Below, piece after piece: positions 14,667-21,832 of a stretch of DNA of 31,060 nt (position 1 is its first letter; the number at the start of each line of letters is the position of its first letter). A program made the translations under genes and the position numbers. Origin of the DNA: a virus. The notes below the pieces were generated by a model that was not told the origin of the DNA, made no database searches, and worked only from the letters and a program-made list of their open reading frames with translations. The stretch covers positions 1-31,060 of the IMG/VR virus record IMGVR_UViG_3300027747_001637. One strand, written 5' to 3'.

Positions 14667-15991
14667 AGTTTTAGTGATTCCAATAATGCGTCTTGTAAAT
14701 TAATCTTACCTTCTAATACTTCTACTACTTTTTGGTCAATGCTGTTATTTACAATCAGGTGGTGTATGACAACAGGTTTTTCTTGCCCTTGGCGGTATAC
14801 CCGTGCATTCGCTTGGATGTAGTTCTCTGAGCTCCAAGGTAAGTCGAACCAGACCGTCTGTGCAATTTCTCCACTGTTGCACTGTAAATTAATCCCGATT
14901 CCCCCCGATTGTGGGTGTGCGAGCAACATACGAATCTTCCCACTACGCCACGCCTCAATGTTGTCATCGTCCAGCACCACGGCGTACGGGAAACTGAGGC
15001 GAATCCTCTGTAGACTGTGCTTAAAGTGATAGAAGACGAGTGTCGGAGCGGAAGATTCTTCCATGATCGACTCAAGGTATTCCATTTTAGAACGGTGTAT
15101 TTCGTGTGTTGTTCCTTCTTCTTTGTAAACTGCGCCGCTAGTGAATTGGAGTAACTTGCCCGCCAACGCGGCTGCTGTTGGAGCCGTGATGTTCCCCGTA
15201 TCTGTACTAAGGACCATGTCTTTTCTAAGTTCGTCATATTGCTTCCTTACGTTAGTGTCAATTTCAATTTGATGGTAAATGTTACTTAATGTCGGTAATT
15301 GTAAATAATCACCTGCTTTTAGTGACAAGCATATGTCATTTATTTTATTCTGTATAAGTAAACTACTGGTTGGCTTTGGTACCCAATTATAAACCACGCC
15401 AGTGTGTCTGTTACGTTGACCTGGCTCCATATACTTATCCCTAAACTTTGTTAGGCTCGTCTCCAGCCTCTGGCCTAAGTCTAAAATGCCAACCTGGCTC
15501 CATAGGTCTTGTAAACCTTGCGGCGACGGTGTCCCAGTTAGAATCAACCTTCTCTTGAAACTTTTTAGGTGTTTCTTCAGTGCTTTGAATCGCTTCGTTG
15601 CCGGATCCTTGAACCGACTGCTCTCGTCGATGATAAGATAGTCGAACTCCTTCTTCTGTTCTAACAACCACACTAAATTCTCTAGATTGGTCACATAGAT
15701 GTTTGATGAACTTTCTAATGCTATCTGCCTTTGCTTCGGTGTCCCCATCACTTTCGCCACCTTGAAGTGCTTCAAATGCTCCCACTTCTGACATTCCTGA
15801 GCCCATACCGACTCCGCCACTCGCTTCGGTGCCACGATGAGGGTTGTCCCCTTCGGTGCCTCCGAGATGATGGTGAGCGCCGTCACAGTCTTCCCCAAAC
15901 CTGGCTCCATGAACAGCCCCATGTGCGGGGTTGTCTTGGCTTTCTTGATGACTTCCAGTTGGTATTGGTGTAGGTTGGTTTTGTTTAACAT
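14663..15991 (-). CDS. SNF2-type DEAD-like helicase
   Basis: 442 residues. Motif I MEPGLGKT (31-35 GLGKT), Ia LIVAPKRVAESVW, II IDESSRFKD (D122-E123), III LTGTPSPQG (151-159), then the C-terminal RecA fold with GGIGINLQ and QANARVYRQGQEKPV (motif VI). This is the phage SNF2-like ATPase that normally accompanies VRR-NUC, used in replication or recombination as a DNA translocase/helicase. The ATG at 15991 lies deep inside the endonuclease VII frame. Bases 15560-15960 (N-terminal ATPase core) have much higher GC at third positions than the 3' part. Confidence 0.93.
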   Translation of the reverse strand: MLNKTNLHQYQLEVIKKAKTTPHMGLFMEPGLGKTVTALTIISEAPKGTTLIVAPKRVAESVWAQECQKWEHLKHFKVAKVMGTPKQRQIALESSSNIYVTNLENLVWLLEQKKEFDYLIIDESSRFKDPATKRFKALKKHLKSFKRRLILTGTPSPQGLQDLWSQVGILDLGQRLETSLTKFRDKYMEPGQRNRHTGVVYNWVPKPTSSLLIQNKINDICLSLKAGDYLQLPTLSNIYHQIEIDTNVRKQYDELRKDMVLSTDTGNITAPTAAALAGKLLQFTSGAVYKEEGTTHEIHRSKMEYLESIMEESSAPTLVFYHFKHSLQRIRLSFPYAVVLDDDNIEAWRSGKIRMLLAHPQSGGIGINLQCNSGEIAQTVWFDLPWSSENYIQANARVYRQGQEKPVVIHHLIVNNSIDQKVVEVLEGKINLQDALLESLKL

Positions 15992-16268
15992 GATATTCTA
16001 TATAAAGTGCAGCAAATCGTAAAAGTTCGGGTGAGTCTTTGAATTTACCTAGTCCAGTGTTACATAACCTACAAAGAACGCCGCGTAATTTTTTGGTTGT
16101 GTGGCAATGATCAACGTTGGTATCTAGTTTGTTTTTAAATGGTTCACGACAAATTGCACAGACATTATTTTGTTTAGAAATGATGTCATTTTTTTGTTGT
16201 GCCTCAATTCCATATCGATGACGTAAATTATATGTTTCCCTAGTTTGCTTCAATGAATGCCTCCACAT
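15441..16268 (-). CDS. Endonuclease VII family nuclease with overprinted C-terminal extension
   Basis: 275 residues. Residues 37-85 carry the recombination endonuclease VII/HNH core: C37-x2-C40, D53-H54-x-H56, C66-x2-C69-N70, TGLGKFKDSPELLRFAALY, equivalent to the T4 endonuclease VII zinc site (C-x2-C...C-x2-C) and catalytic D/H/N. It would resolve branched DNA before packaging. A typical family member ends near residue 95; here the frame continues for 180 more residues across 551 nt of the helicase gene in another frame. That extension (Gly/His/Glu-rich) has no recognisable fold and may be a by-product of local GC content or a lost stop codon. Start overlaps VRR-NUC end by 29 nt. Confidence 0.82.
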   Translation of the reverse strand: MWRHSLKQTRETYNLRHRYGIEAQQKNDIISKQNNVCAICREPFKNKLDTNVDHCHTTKKLRGVLCRLCNTGLGKFKDSPELLRFAALYIEYHVKQNQPTPIPTGSHQESQDNPAHGAVHGARFGEDCDGAHHHLGGTEGDNPHRGTEASGGVGMGSGMSEVGAFEALQGGESDGDTEAKADSIRKFIKHLCDQSREFSVVVRTEEGVRLSYHRREQSVQGSGNEAIQSTEETPKKFQEKVDSNWDTVAARFTRPMEPGWHFRLRPEAGDEPNKV

Positions 16269-16512
16269 CTTCTTTTGATTTTAACACATGCACTGGAAAA
16301 CCATGTTGTTTAAGTTCGTCGAATACGAGCACTTGTCTTGGGCTTAGTTTTCCCGTTTCCGTTTTTAGTTCTACTAGGTGTACTTTTTGGTTTAGAAACA
16401 CTAGCCTGTCCGGCACCCCCGTCACTGTCGAGAGCCATTTGTAACATAGTCCCGACGATTGCTTGATTCGTTTCATTAGATACTTTTCTATTTCTTTTTC
16501 TAGCACTTTCAC
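16240..16512 (-). CDS. VRR-NUC domain nuclease
   Basis: About 90 residues. I place the start at GTG 16512 because GGAGG stands at 16522-16526, 9 nt away; ATG 16521 and ATG 16533 are alternatives with no usable SD. Core: EKEIEKYLMKRI, GVPDRLVFL (PD catalytic), VHLVELKTETGKLSPRQ (E-x-K), LVFDELKQHGFPVHVLKSKE, DVEAFI. This is the minimal PD-(D/E)XK VRR-NUC of phages, related to the structure-specific nuclease FAN1, and a partner of the SNF2 helicase. About 200 nt of it are also read as the C-terminus of the HExxH protein gene. Confidence 0.88.
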   Translation of the reverse strand: MKVLEKEIEKYLMKRIKQSSGLCYKWLSTVTGVPDRLVFLNQKVHLVELKTETGKLSPRQVLVFDELKQHGFPVHVLKSKEDVEAFIEAN

Positions 16513-16915
16513 GGTTGTCATCCTCCGTTGCATAAATCGCAAATACCTGTTTAAAAATATGCTCTCCCAAATACGAGCGAGATTCATCACCAATTTTAGC
16601 CTCATCTTCACCAATATATTGAAACACATGGGTGGTGGTGTGTGATACTTCATGGTAAATAATACCCATCCGCTCCAGAGCATCTAGTTTTTTCATTTCT
16701 TCATAATTAAACACAATGCCCAACATAGAGTGCAATGTGCCTTCTTGCTGAATATAATGTGACTCTGCAATACCAAGATCGAGAGCACTATGTTTAGTTG
16801 TTATTTTGGAGTTCCTGACGGCTTGTTGAAAAGCCTCGTCAGAAAAACACACCTTTATTTTTACATTAAAGTGGCCAGTATCTGCTTCGTAGTAAAGTAA
16901 TTGTTCGATAGTCAT
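16310..16915 (-). CDS. HExxH zinc-metallopeptidase-like protein with overprinted tail
   Basis: 201 residues. GIIYHEVSHTTTHVFQYIGE contains H88-E89-x2-H92, and DESRSYLGEHIF supplies a candidate third ligand E111, as in the small phage metallopeptidase-like proteins with a later E-x-x-AY motif. Substrate and role unknown. Residues 1-133 are the conserved-looking part; from about 135 the frame overlaps VRR-NUC and yields a Ser/Thr/Lys/Pro-rich tail (KPKSTPSRTKNGNGKTKPKT). ATG overlaps the upstream stop (ATGA). Confidence 0.72.
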   Translation of the reverse strand: MTIEQLLYYEADTGHFNVKIKVCFSDEAFQQAVRNSKITTKHSALDLGIAESHYIQQEGTLHSMLGIVFNYEEMKKLDALERMGIIYHEVSHTTTHVFQYIGEDEAKIGDESRSYLGEHIFKQVFAIYATEDDNRESARKRNRKVSNETNQAIVGTMLQMALDSDGGAGQASVSKPKSTPSRTKNGNGKTKPKTSARIRRT

Positions 16916-17262
16916 GTTATCTGCGGCTCACTTTTTGGTTGATATTTGTCTAAAATGTTAGCCATGTCGCACATTTCTAATGACCCACCCTGTTCTTTGA
17001 GTTGCTTTTCAAAGTCCACATATACTTGCGCGGTATGTGCACTCATGCCTTGTGACTTTTTGTGACATAAATACACACTGCCTGACTCATTGTGTATTTC
17101 GTAATGATTATCATTCTCAATTACCTTGACGATGCCCGAGCTGAGTCGCCAATTATCTGATCCCAAGAAGCCGCCGTACCAACTACCCATCACTTTGTCG
17201 ATGTCCAGTTCGTCTATTTTTAAGTTTACAACCTGCCACCTATCCGGTATATATTCTGCCAT
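16912..17262 (-). CDS. Conserved-looking phage protein, unrecognised
   Basis: 116 residues; strong SD AGGAGG 5 nt before ATG. The N-terminal 65 residues look like a beta-rich domain with aromatic residues (VMGSWYGGFLGSDNWRLSSG, YEIHNESGSVYLCHKK), the C-terminal part is helical. No motif identified. It is the first gene of the HExxH-nuclease-helicase run and follows a 97-nt gap with repeated TCGTACA sites. Confidence 0.68.
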   Translation of the reverse strand: MAEYIPDRWQVVNLKIDELDIDKVMGSWYGGFLGSDNWRLSSGIVKVIENDNHYEIHNESGSVYLCHKKSQGMSAHTAQVYVDFEKQLKEQGGSLEMCDMANILDKYQPKSEPQIT

Positions 17263-17292
17263 AATTCCTCCTTTTCAATATGAAACACAAAA

Positions 17293-17349
17293 TCGTACAA
17301 TTACTTGGAAACTCAAACTTTTTCGTACACTTACACACTTTTTCGTACA
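17293..17349. promoter_or_regulatory. Three TCGTACA sites in the leader of the nuclease operon
   Basis: TCGTACA occurs at 17293, 17323 and 17343, two within the longer shared CTTTTTCGTACA. Spacings of 30 and 20 bp put the sites on the same face of the helix. They lie in the 97-nt gap before the gene at 17262, where a promoter is expected. Candidate protein-binding sites; no clear -35/-10 pair. Confidence 0.4.
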
Positions 17350-17358
17350 AATCTACAC

Positions 17359-17535
17359 TTACCCTAACTTTTCTTTCAACAAACTAATCTCTTCTCGCAA
17401 TACACCAATCATATGTCCTGCTTCGTTCAATTCGGCTTCTTGTTGACGTAGCATGGTGGCGGCTAATTTAATATCTTCATAATCTGTGCCTGTATAAATC
17501 TCATCCAATTTATAAGCTAATTCATTTGCTGTCAT
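17359..17535 (-). CDS. Small helical phage protein (58 aa)
   Basis: Start ATG 17535 with GGAGG 6 nt upstream, inside the previous gene (14-nt overlap). MTANELAYKLDEIYTGTDYE then a Leu/Glu heptad-like C-terminus (AGHMIGVLREEISLLKEKLG) that probably forms a coiled coil. Similar short ANELA-type proteins occur in other phages. Function unknown. Confidence 0.68.
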   Translation of the reverse strand: MTANELAYKLDEIYTGTDYEDIKLAATMLRQQEAELNEAGHMIGVLREEISLLKEKLG

Positions 17536-17713
17536 CTTCATCCTCCACAACAAAGTCCAAGTGTCCTTCAAATACAAAACCACAGCCACGCAAGAAGTCT
17601 TCAAAATGTAGTACAACTTCGCCTAATTCAACAGTCTCAAACTCCATGCCAAAGTTAGCATGATGTTCTTCATATACTGTGTTGTTACGTTCTTTTGCAA
17701 ATGTAAATATCAT
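17522..17713 (-). CDS. Small acidic phage protein (63 aa)
   Basis: ATG overlaps the upstream stop (ATGA). Contains VVLHFEDFLRGCGFVFEGHL followed by DFV, a pattern I recall from short conserved phage proteins that end in an HF-x2-FL-x-G-x-GF...LDFV motif. Acidic tail. Function unknown. Confidence 0.68.
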   Translation of the reverse strand: MIFTFAKERNNTVYEEHHANFGMEFETVELGEVVLHFEDFLRGCGFVFEGHLDFVVEDEDDSK

Positions 17714-17814
17714 TTCTCACCCCCTTCAACCATATAAACAATACCGCCAATTAAAATTAATAAACAAATAACAGAGCCAAACATACCAACTAAAAACCAC
17801 AAAACTTCATTCAT
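17710..17814 (-). CDS. 34-aa single-span membrane peptide
   Basis: ATG 17814 overlaps the upstream stop and its TGA overlaps the next ATG. The product is MNEVLWFLVGMFGSVICLLI then LIGGIVYMVEGGEK: one hydrophobic span with short polar ends. It is a convincing tiny gene because both junctions are ATGA. Function unknown. Confidence 0.68.
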   Translation of the reverse strand: MNEVLWFLVGMFGSVICLLILIGGIVYMVEGGEK

Positions 17815-17996
17815 TGTTCTCTCGCTTTCATCATTGCGTCTGCAATTACATAACAGTCTTTTGCATCTTTGATTTCTTCATTTTTATGCCATGTCATTAT
17901 GTTCATCGCTTGACAAGCAAAGTAATCTCTTAAATCCATGCCTTGATGTGGGTCATCCCATGAATCTAATGGTTTTGTTGTTGGAAATGCTTTCAT
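17811..17996 (-). CDS. Small conserved phage protein (GMDLRDYFA motif)
   Basis: 61 residues from ATG 17996 (ATGA overlap). GMDLRDYFACQAMN and the terminal YVIADAMMKARE match a small domain that is common in phages of Proteobacteria (from memory: DLRDYFAA...AYxIADAMLxARE). Function unknown. Confidence 0.76.
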   Translation of the reverse strand: MKAFPTTKPLDSWDDPHQGMDLRDYFACQAMNIMTWHKNEEIKDAKDCYVIADAMMKAREQ

Positions 17997-18175
17997 TTCT
18001 TCCTCGCTTCCTTTTGTTCTGCTAAGTAATCCGCCTTCCATTTGCGATAACCTTCTTGGCATTTTTCACATTCACATTCAAACGTAACCATATCAGGGTC
18101 AACAAGCATACCCTCGCCTTTAATTGGTGCTAAACCAAATGGATTTTCTAAACTCATAAGTTCTTTTTGTTTCAT
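17993..18175 (-). CDS. Small phage protein with cysteine pair
   Basis: 60 residues from ATG 18175, overlapping the upstream stop (ATGA) with GAGGA nearby. Central FECECEKCQEGYRKWK has three cysteines (C-x-C-x2-C) that could bind metal. Basic, Lys/Glu-rich C-terminus. No family recognised. Confidence 0.65.
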   Translation of the reverse strand: MKQKELMSLENPFGLAPIKGEGMLVDPDMVTFECECEKCQEGYRKWKADYLAEQKEARKK

Positions 18176-18345
18176 TTCTTCCTCGCTATTCTGCAATCTG
18201 CTTTCTGTTGTGGTGTGAAATCAGGGCTAATCTCTGACAGCTCACAGTCCCGTATCTTCCAGTGAGTCGGATCGTTTGGAATGATTGTCACAACCAAAAC
18301 GAACCCACAAATAAACGTCGCTATTAATCCAGCCAGTGTTTTCAA
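18172..18345 (-). CDS. Small membrane-anchored protein, TTG start
   Basis: 57 residues. No ATG is present, but AGGAGG stands 7 nt before TTG 18345, and the frame is bounded by ATGA-type overlaps on both sides. N-terminal hydrophobic segment LAGLIATFICGFVLVVTIIP (anchor or signal), then WKIRDCELSEISPDFTPQQK and a basic end. Cysteines C34 and C51 could form a disulfide outside the membrane. Spanin-like or lipoprotein-like small phage proteins look similar, but no lipobox is present. Confidence 0.66.
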   Translation of the reverse strand: MKTLAGLIATFICGFVLVVTIIPNDPTHWKIRDCELSEISPDFTPQQKADCRIARKK

Positions 18346-18527
18346 AATGGTGCCTCCTCGACTTCATAAGTTTTAAACTTTTGTGGCAGTTCTTTAATGC
18401 TTAAACTCGAATCACTACCAATAAAGTTTTTTGCTTGAGCTTTGGTATGAAACCCGCGCAGTGATTCATTGTTCTCATCCACCACCATAAAACGAGTTGC
18501 CGTATACATTGGAATGTTTAACACCAT
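18342..18527 (-). CDS. Small phage protein, unrecognised (61 aa)
   Basis: ATG 18527 lies two bases after the primase-helicase stop, with GAGGAGG 9 nt upstream inside that gene's end. Beta-like N-terminus (TATRFMVVDENNESLRGFHT) and acidic end EVEEAPF. No family recognised. Confidence 0.65.
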   Translation of the reverse strand: MVLNIPMYTATRFMVVDENNESLRGFHTKAQAKNFIGSDSSLSIKELPQKFKTYEVEEAPF

Positions 18528-18528
18528 A

Positions 18529-20856
18529 TTAAAATACCTCCTCACTAAAAGATTCAATACTCGCAATATACTTCATCGCTTTTGGATTTAATTTAACACC
18601 ACGATATATGTGTATTCTACCACCGTTTGATCTGTCAATGTCAACATCAATCTGATGTTCTTGTGTTGCAGCCAAAAAGCGACGTTTAAATGCCAGTTCA
18701 GTGCCAGGGGGCAATGATTTTGCTAAAGCCCATCGTTTATAGCAAGCGAATACATCATCCTTCGCCACAGTTCCAATTGCATCAAACACTAAGGCATCCT
18801 CACAGAACGAACCAATTGGATTACCCAGTTCAGCCATCAAGTCTAATAAGTTACGACCAGACTTAGGTTGTATAAAATGTCCACCCCTTTCTAATCGACG
18901 TTTCAGCCCTTCCATCGCCCAGTTAAAGATGCCCGACAACTCTTTTGACAATCTTGAAAACAGTTCAGTATCTTCGCCATCATAAAAGGATTTTGTCATC
19001 TTGAGTACCACCATACGACCAGTCAAAGCGTTGGAGTTTTCAGTCAACTGCAACACCTCATTGGAATACACTATGATTCGTGTTGGGAGATAGCCGTTCC
19101 ACGACTCCTTGTTCTTTCGATTGACTGTAACAGTGTCGCCGCCAACAATTCTAAGGAGTTGAGAGACAACAGCACTACGGTTACGCTCAGGGGCACGGGC
19201 ATCGGTGAAAGAAGCGAGTAACTTACCCAACCAAGGTTGAAGACCAAAAGTATCACAGAGTTCCTCCAATTGTGGTGCTACTGTATTGTGTTGACCAAGA
19301 AGTTCAACGAGCACCTTGTTAATCGTTCCCTTGCCCGAACGACGTGGGCCAATGATATTAAAAAACTTCTGTTGCCTTGTATCTCCACTGATGACGTACC
19401 CAAATATCTCTTGCAGTGTTTCAATTGACTCTGGATCAGCACCCCAAATGGATTCTAAAAACTTCATCCACTCGGGACACAATGCCTTCGGGTCATAAGC
19501 AAATGGTAATGAGTTTGGTGTAAAGAAACCAAGTGAATGAGGCAACACTACATAGTCTTTCAAATGAAACAATCCATTTTTAAGTGAGATTAAATCTCTT
19601 GCATCGGGTTGGTTGTTGGCATAACTCTCTAACCAAATCGGTGGCTTAGTGTTAGGATGGTTTGGTAAGTGGGTGATTGACTTCACTGCATCCAATGCCG
19701 CGGACACACTTGCCGGTGAGGGGTTGAACGAAACCAATTGACCCTTCTTATCAAACTTCTTACACTTATCCAAAAAAGTATACAATTTAGAACGAACGGT
19801 AGCCTCTTCAATAATCTCATAATGTGTGCCAACGTGCGAGTAAAAGTCCTCAGCATAATGCACTAACGAATATCCCTCTTCGTTGGTAAACAAACTATCA
19901 AGAAAAATCCTCGCATGATTCATCGTGCCTTGGTCTAACACAATCTCACCTCGCTCCAAGGCTTCTTGACGAACTTTAGAGTTTACCTTGTAAATGAGTG
20001 ATCGCAATGTGTAAATTCCAAGGTTGTTTCTTTTAAATGTCTTCCATTTCTCAAAACACGAATTTGGACCCGTTGCCTGGTATGATGACACCGAACCATC
20101 TGCATACGACCACCTATCCCACAACTCACACGCTTCGGGATCACCTTTAAATTGATGATGTAATGCACATCCAATGTTCAGCCAGTCTTGATACCCACAA
20201 TTTGGGTCTAATTGGGTGAGTAATTGGGTTTCTACCCTTGCCAAATCCCAGTCTGGGATGGGTGGCTTGTAATCAGCAAAATCATCGCCAGTGATATGTA
20301 CTGTTCTATCGGGAATTACGTTTGATAGGTCTTGCTCTTCACTTGGAATTGTGCCTTTTAAATGTTGTCCAGTTACCGTAAAGTACCTACCGTTTGGATA
20401 GGCCTCAAACCCAATCGAATGGTCAACGTGGGCAGACTTTAAATTACCCCTTGTAAATATCTTTACACCAGTTCCTGATGGACTTACTTCCATATACCCA
20501 TCGATGGATGTGGCAATTTGTTGCAGTGCAACATTTGTGAAACTCTTCAAATCTGCATCGTAGCAATCATCCAAGTCCACACCAATTAGATTATCTTCTT
20601 CGCTAAAGACAAAGCCAATTCCACTGAAATGATGGGGGTTTTTCTCATACGCAGCTTGGACAGTTAGGAAGTCTGTCCAGGTGCTTGGGTTTGTTGATGA
20701 GGCAGATTGCCCACTGGTTTGAACTGGTAACTTACTCCACTTTTTGTTACCCTCAGATCCCACTTCGGTATGATTCCACAAAACCCATCGTGGGATTTGC
20801 TTCAGTTCCATGGGTATGTTTGAAAAATTAACTGGTAATGCTGTTGGCTTTTGCAT
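18529..20856 (-). CDS. Primase-polymerase / D5-like SF3 helicase
   Basis: 775 residues. The N-terminal 170 residues form an archaeo-eukaryotic-type primase: GVDLDDC (D94, D96, D97 candidates), EVSPSGTGVKIF, and E151...RYFTVTG. A PriCT-2-like region follows (LDPNCGYQDWLNIGCALHHQ). The C-terminal half is a D5_N/SF3 helicase with Walker A GPRRSGKGT (503-511), then SFTDAR, VGGDTVTVNRK and a sensor-like RIIVYSNEV. It unwinds the origin and primes synthesis for the Pol A. It is the first gene left of the origin-like region 20857-21174, with SD AAAGGA. Related to phage P4-type and VapE-associated primases. Confidence 0.93.
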   Translation of the reverse strand: MQKPTALPVNFSNIPMELKQIPRWVLWNHTEVGSEGNKKWSKLPVQTSGQSASSTNPSTWTDFLTVQAAYEKNPHHFSGIGFVFSEEDNLIGVDLDDCYDADLKSFTNVALQQIATSIDGYMEVSPSGTGVKIFTRGNLKSAHVDHSIGFEAYPNGRYFTVTGQHLKGTIPSEEQDLSNVIPDRTVHITGDDFADYKPPIPDWDLARVETQLLTQLDPNCGYQDWLNIGCALHHQFKGDPEACELWDRWSYADGSVSSYQATGPNSCFEKWKTFKRNNLGIYTLRSLIYKVNSKVRQEALERGEIVLDQGTMNHARIFLDSLFTNEEGYSLVHYAEDFYSHVGTHYEIIEEATVRSKLYTFLDKCKKFDKKGQLVSFNPSPASVSAALDAVKSITHLPNHPNTKPPIWLESYANNQPDARDLISLKNGLFHLKDYVVLPHSLGFFTPNSLPFAYDPKALCPEWMKFLESIWGADPESIETLQEIFGYVISGDTRQQKFFNIIGPRRSGKGTINKVLVELLGQHNTVAPQLEELCDTFGLQPWLGKLLASFTDARAPERNRSAVVSQLLRIVGGDTVTVNRKNKESWNGYLPTRIIVYSNEVLQLTENSNALTGRMVVLKMTKSFYDGEDTELFSRLSKELSGIFNWAMEGLKRRLERGGHFIQPKSGRNLLDLMAELGNPIGSFCEDALVFDAIGTVAKDDVFACYKRWALAKSLPPGTELAFKRRFLAATQEHQIDVDIDRSNGGRIHIYRGVKLNPKAMKYIASIESFSEEVF

Positions 20857-20984
20857 GGTTTCCTTTCTAATTTGTTACTAGTGTACAAGTTTTTTTAAAA
20901 AAGAACAACACCATTATCATTTTTTCACAACTGTTAACGTTTTTTCCATTTATTAAACATTTATGACACTCTGGAGATGACTGC

Positions 20985-21014
20985 AAGTTAACCGAAGTTA
21001 GCCGAAGTTAACGT
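20985..21014. repeat. Three 10-bp iterons (AAGTTARCCG)
   Basis: Three abutting copies: AAGTTAACCG, AAGTTAGCCG, AAGTTAACGT. A GTTAACGT also occurs at 20933-20940. The 10-bp period puts each copy on the same helical face. Adjacent to the primase-helicase gene and to an AT-rich tract, which is the usual layout of a phage replication origin. Confidence 0.65.
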
Positions 21015-21019
21015 ATAGA

Positions 21020-21134
21020 GTACTAGTAGGATGGGTTGTACCCCTTACTTTGTTTATTTTTTTATTTTTTTAAAAGAATAAAATAAAATAAAGAAAAAGA
21101 GTAAACATACCCATACTACCCATCCTACTGGTAC
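21020..21134. repeat. Large imperfect inverted repeat around an AT-rich loop
   Basis: GTACTAGTAGGATGGG (21020-21035) and CCCATCCTACTGGTAC (21119-21134) pair with one mismatch. The interior 21049-21108 is nearly pure A/T. The right arm with its extension, 21109-21134 (26 nt), is an exact reverse complement of 30996-31021; TTGTACCCCTTAC (21036-21048) also recurs at 30918-30930. With the iterons this makes the 425-nt gap 20857-21281 a candidate origin. Confidence 0.75.
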
Positions 21135-21174
21135 AAATTTAGGTTTATTTTTGGTAATGGGGCGAATTAATGCT

Positions 21175-21196
21175 ATTTTTTGCATTAGTAGGTATA
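21175..21196 (+). promoter_or_regulatory. Shared 16-bp promoter-like motif (copy C)
   Basis: Plus strand ATTTTTTGCATTAGTA followed by GGTATA, about 86 nt before the HNH start at 21282. Same 16-mer as at 12054 and 12979 but on the other strand, matching the strand of the gene it precedes. Confidence 0.6.
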
Positions 21197-21281
21197 GAGG
21201 GGACAGTGTGTCGACAACATTGTTCTTGCTAGTATCAAGAACTTACCCTCCAATTTCAAATTATCATACTAGGATATCAAA

Positions 21282-21635
21282 ATGCCAACAAACAACAATA
21301 CCAAAAATGGTAGAATATCTAATATTCTTACTACTGTTAAAGCTCGAGCAAAAAAGAAAAATTTACCATTTAACTTAACTCAAATTTATCTAAAATCAAT
21401 TGTCACAGATTCTTGCCCTATTTTTGGTTTTCCTTTAATGTGGGAAAGAAAAACTTCAAACACTCATCGAGCAGCATATTTTGATTCGCCGTCATTAGAT
21501 AGATTAATTCCAGAAAAAGGATATGTTGAAGGAAATGTTGTTTGGGTATCTATGAAAGCAAATTATATTAAAAGCAATGCGACTTCAGAAGAACTTATTA
21601 AAGTAGCAGAATGGTTGAAAACTAAAGATTGTTAA
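21282..21635 (+). CDS. HNH-type endonuclease, only + strand early gene
   Basis: 117 residues with AGGA 8 nt upstream. Motifs: basic helical N-terminus (ILTTVKARAKKKNLPFNLT), CPIFGFPL, then SPSLDRLIPEKGYVEGNVVW, VSMKANYIKSNATSEEL and VAEWL. This CP-h-FG-h-PL...SLDRI/L-P-x-x-GYV-GNV pattern is a frequent free-standing phage HNH nuclease. It runs against the surrounding genes and carries its own promoter copy C, as expected for an inserted mobile nuclease. Ends 4 nt inside the convergent gene. Confidence 0.82.
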   Translation: MPTNNNTKNGRISNILTTVKARAKKKNLPFNLTQIYLKSIVTDSCPIFGFPLMWERKTSNTHRAAYFDSPSLDRLIPEKGYVEGNVVWVSMKANYIKSNATSEELIKVAEWLKTKDC

Positions 21636-21832
21636 TTGATAACCTCAAAACCTAGGCTTTTTGCCATATGGCCAGCCCATTCCCTAAACTCTTCTCTCTT
21701 TTCATGGGTTTGCTCATCATTTGGATCCCATACTGCTTGGAATTGGAATTCACTGGTTGTTTTATCCAAAAACTCAATTTGCAGTAAATTACCATCTTTG
21801 TCATAAATATCAACGGGATAGACTTTTATCAT
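21632..21832 (-). CDS. Small phage protein, unrecognised (66 aa)
   Basis: ATG overlaps the upstream stop (ATGA); 3' end overlaps the convergent HNH gene by 4 nt. Beta-like start (MIKVYPVDIYDKDGNLLQIE) and a helical, charged end. No family recognised. Confidence 0.62.
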   Translation of the reverse strand: MIKVYPVDIYDKDGNLLQIEFLDKTTSEFQFQAVWDPNDEQTHEKREEFREWAGHMAKSLGFEVIN

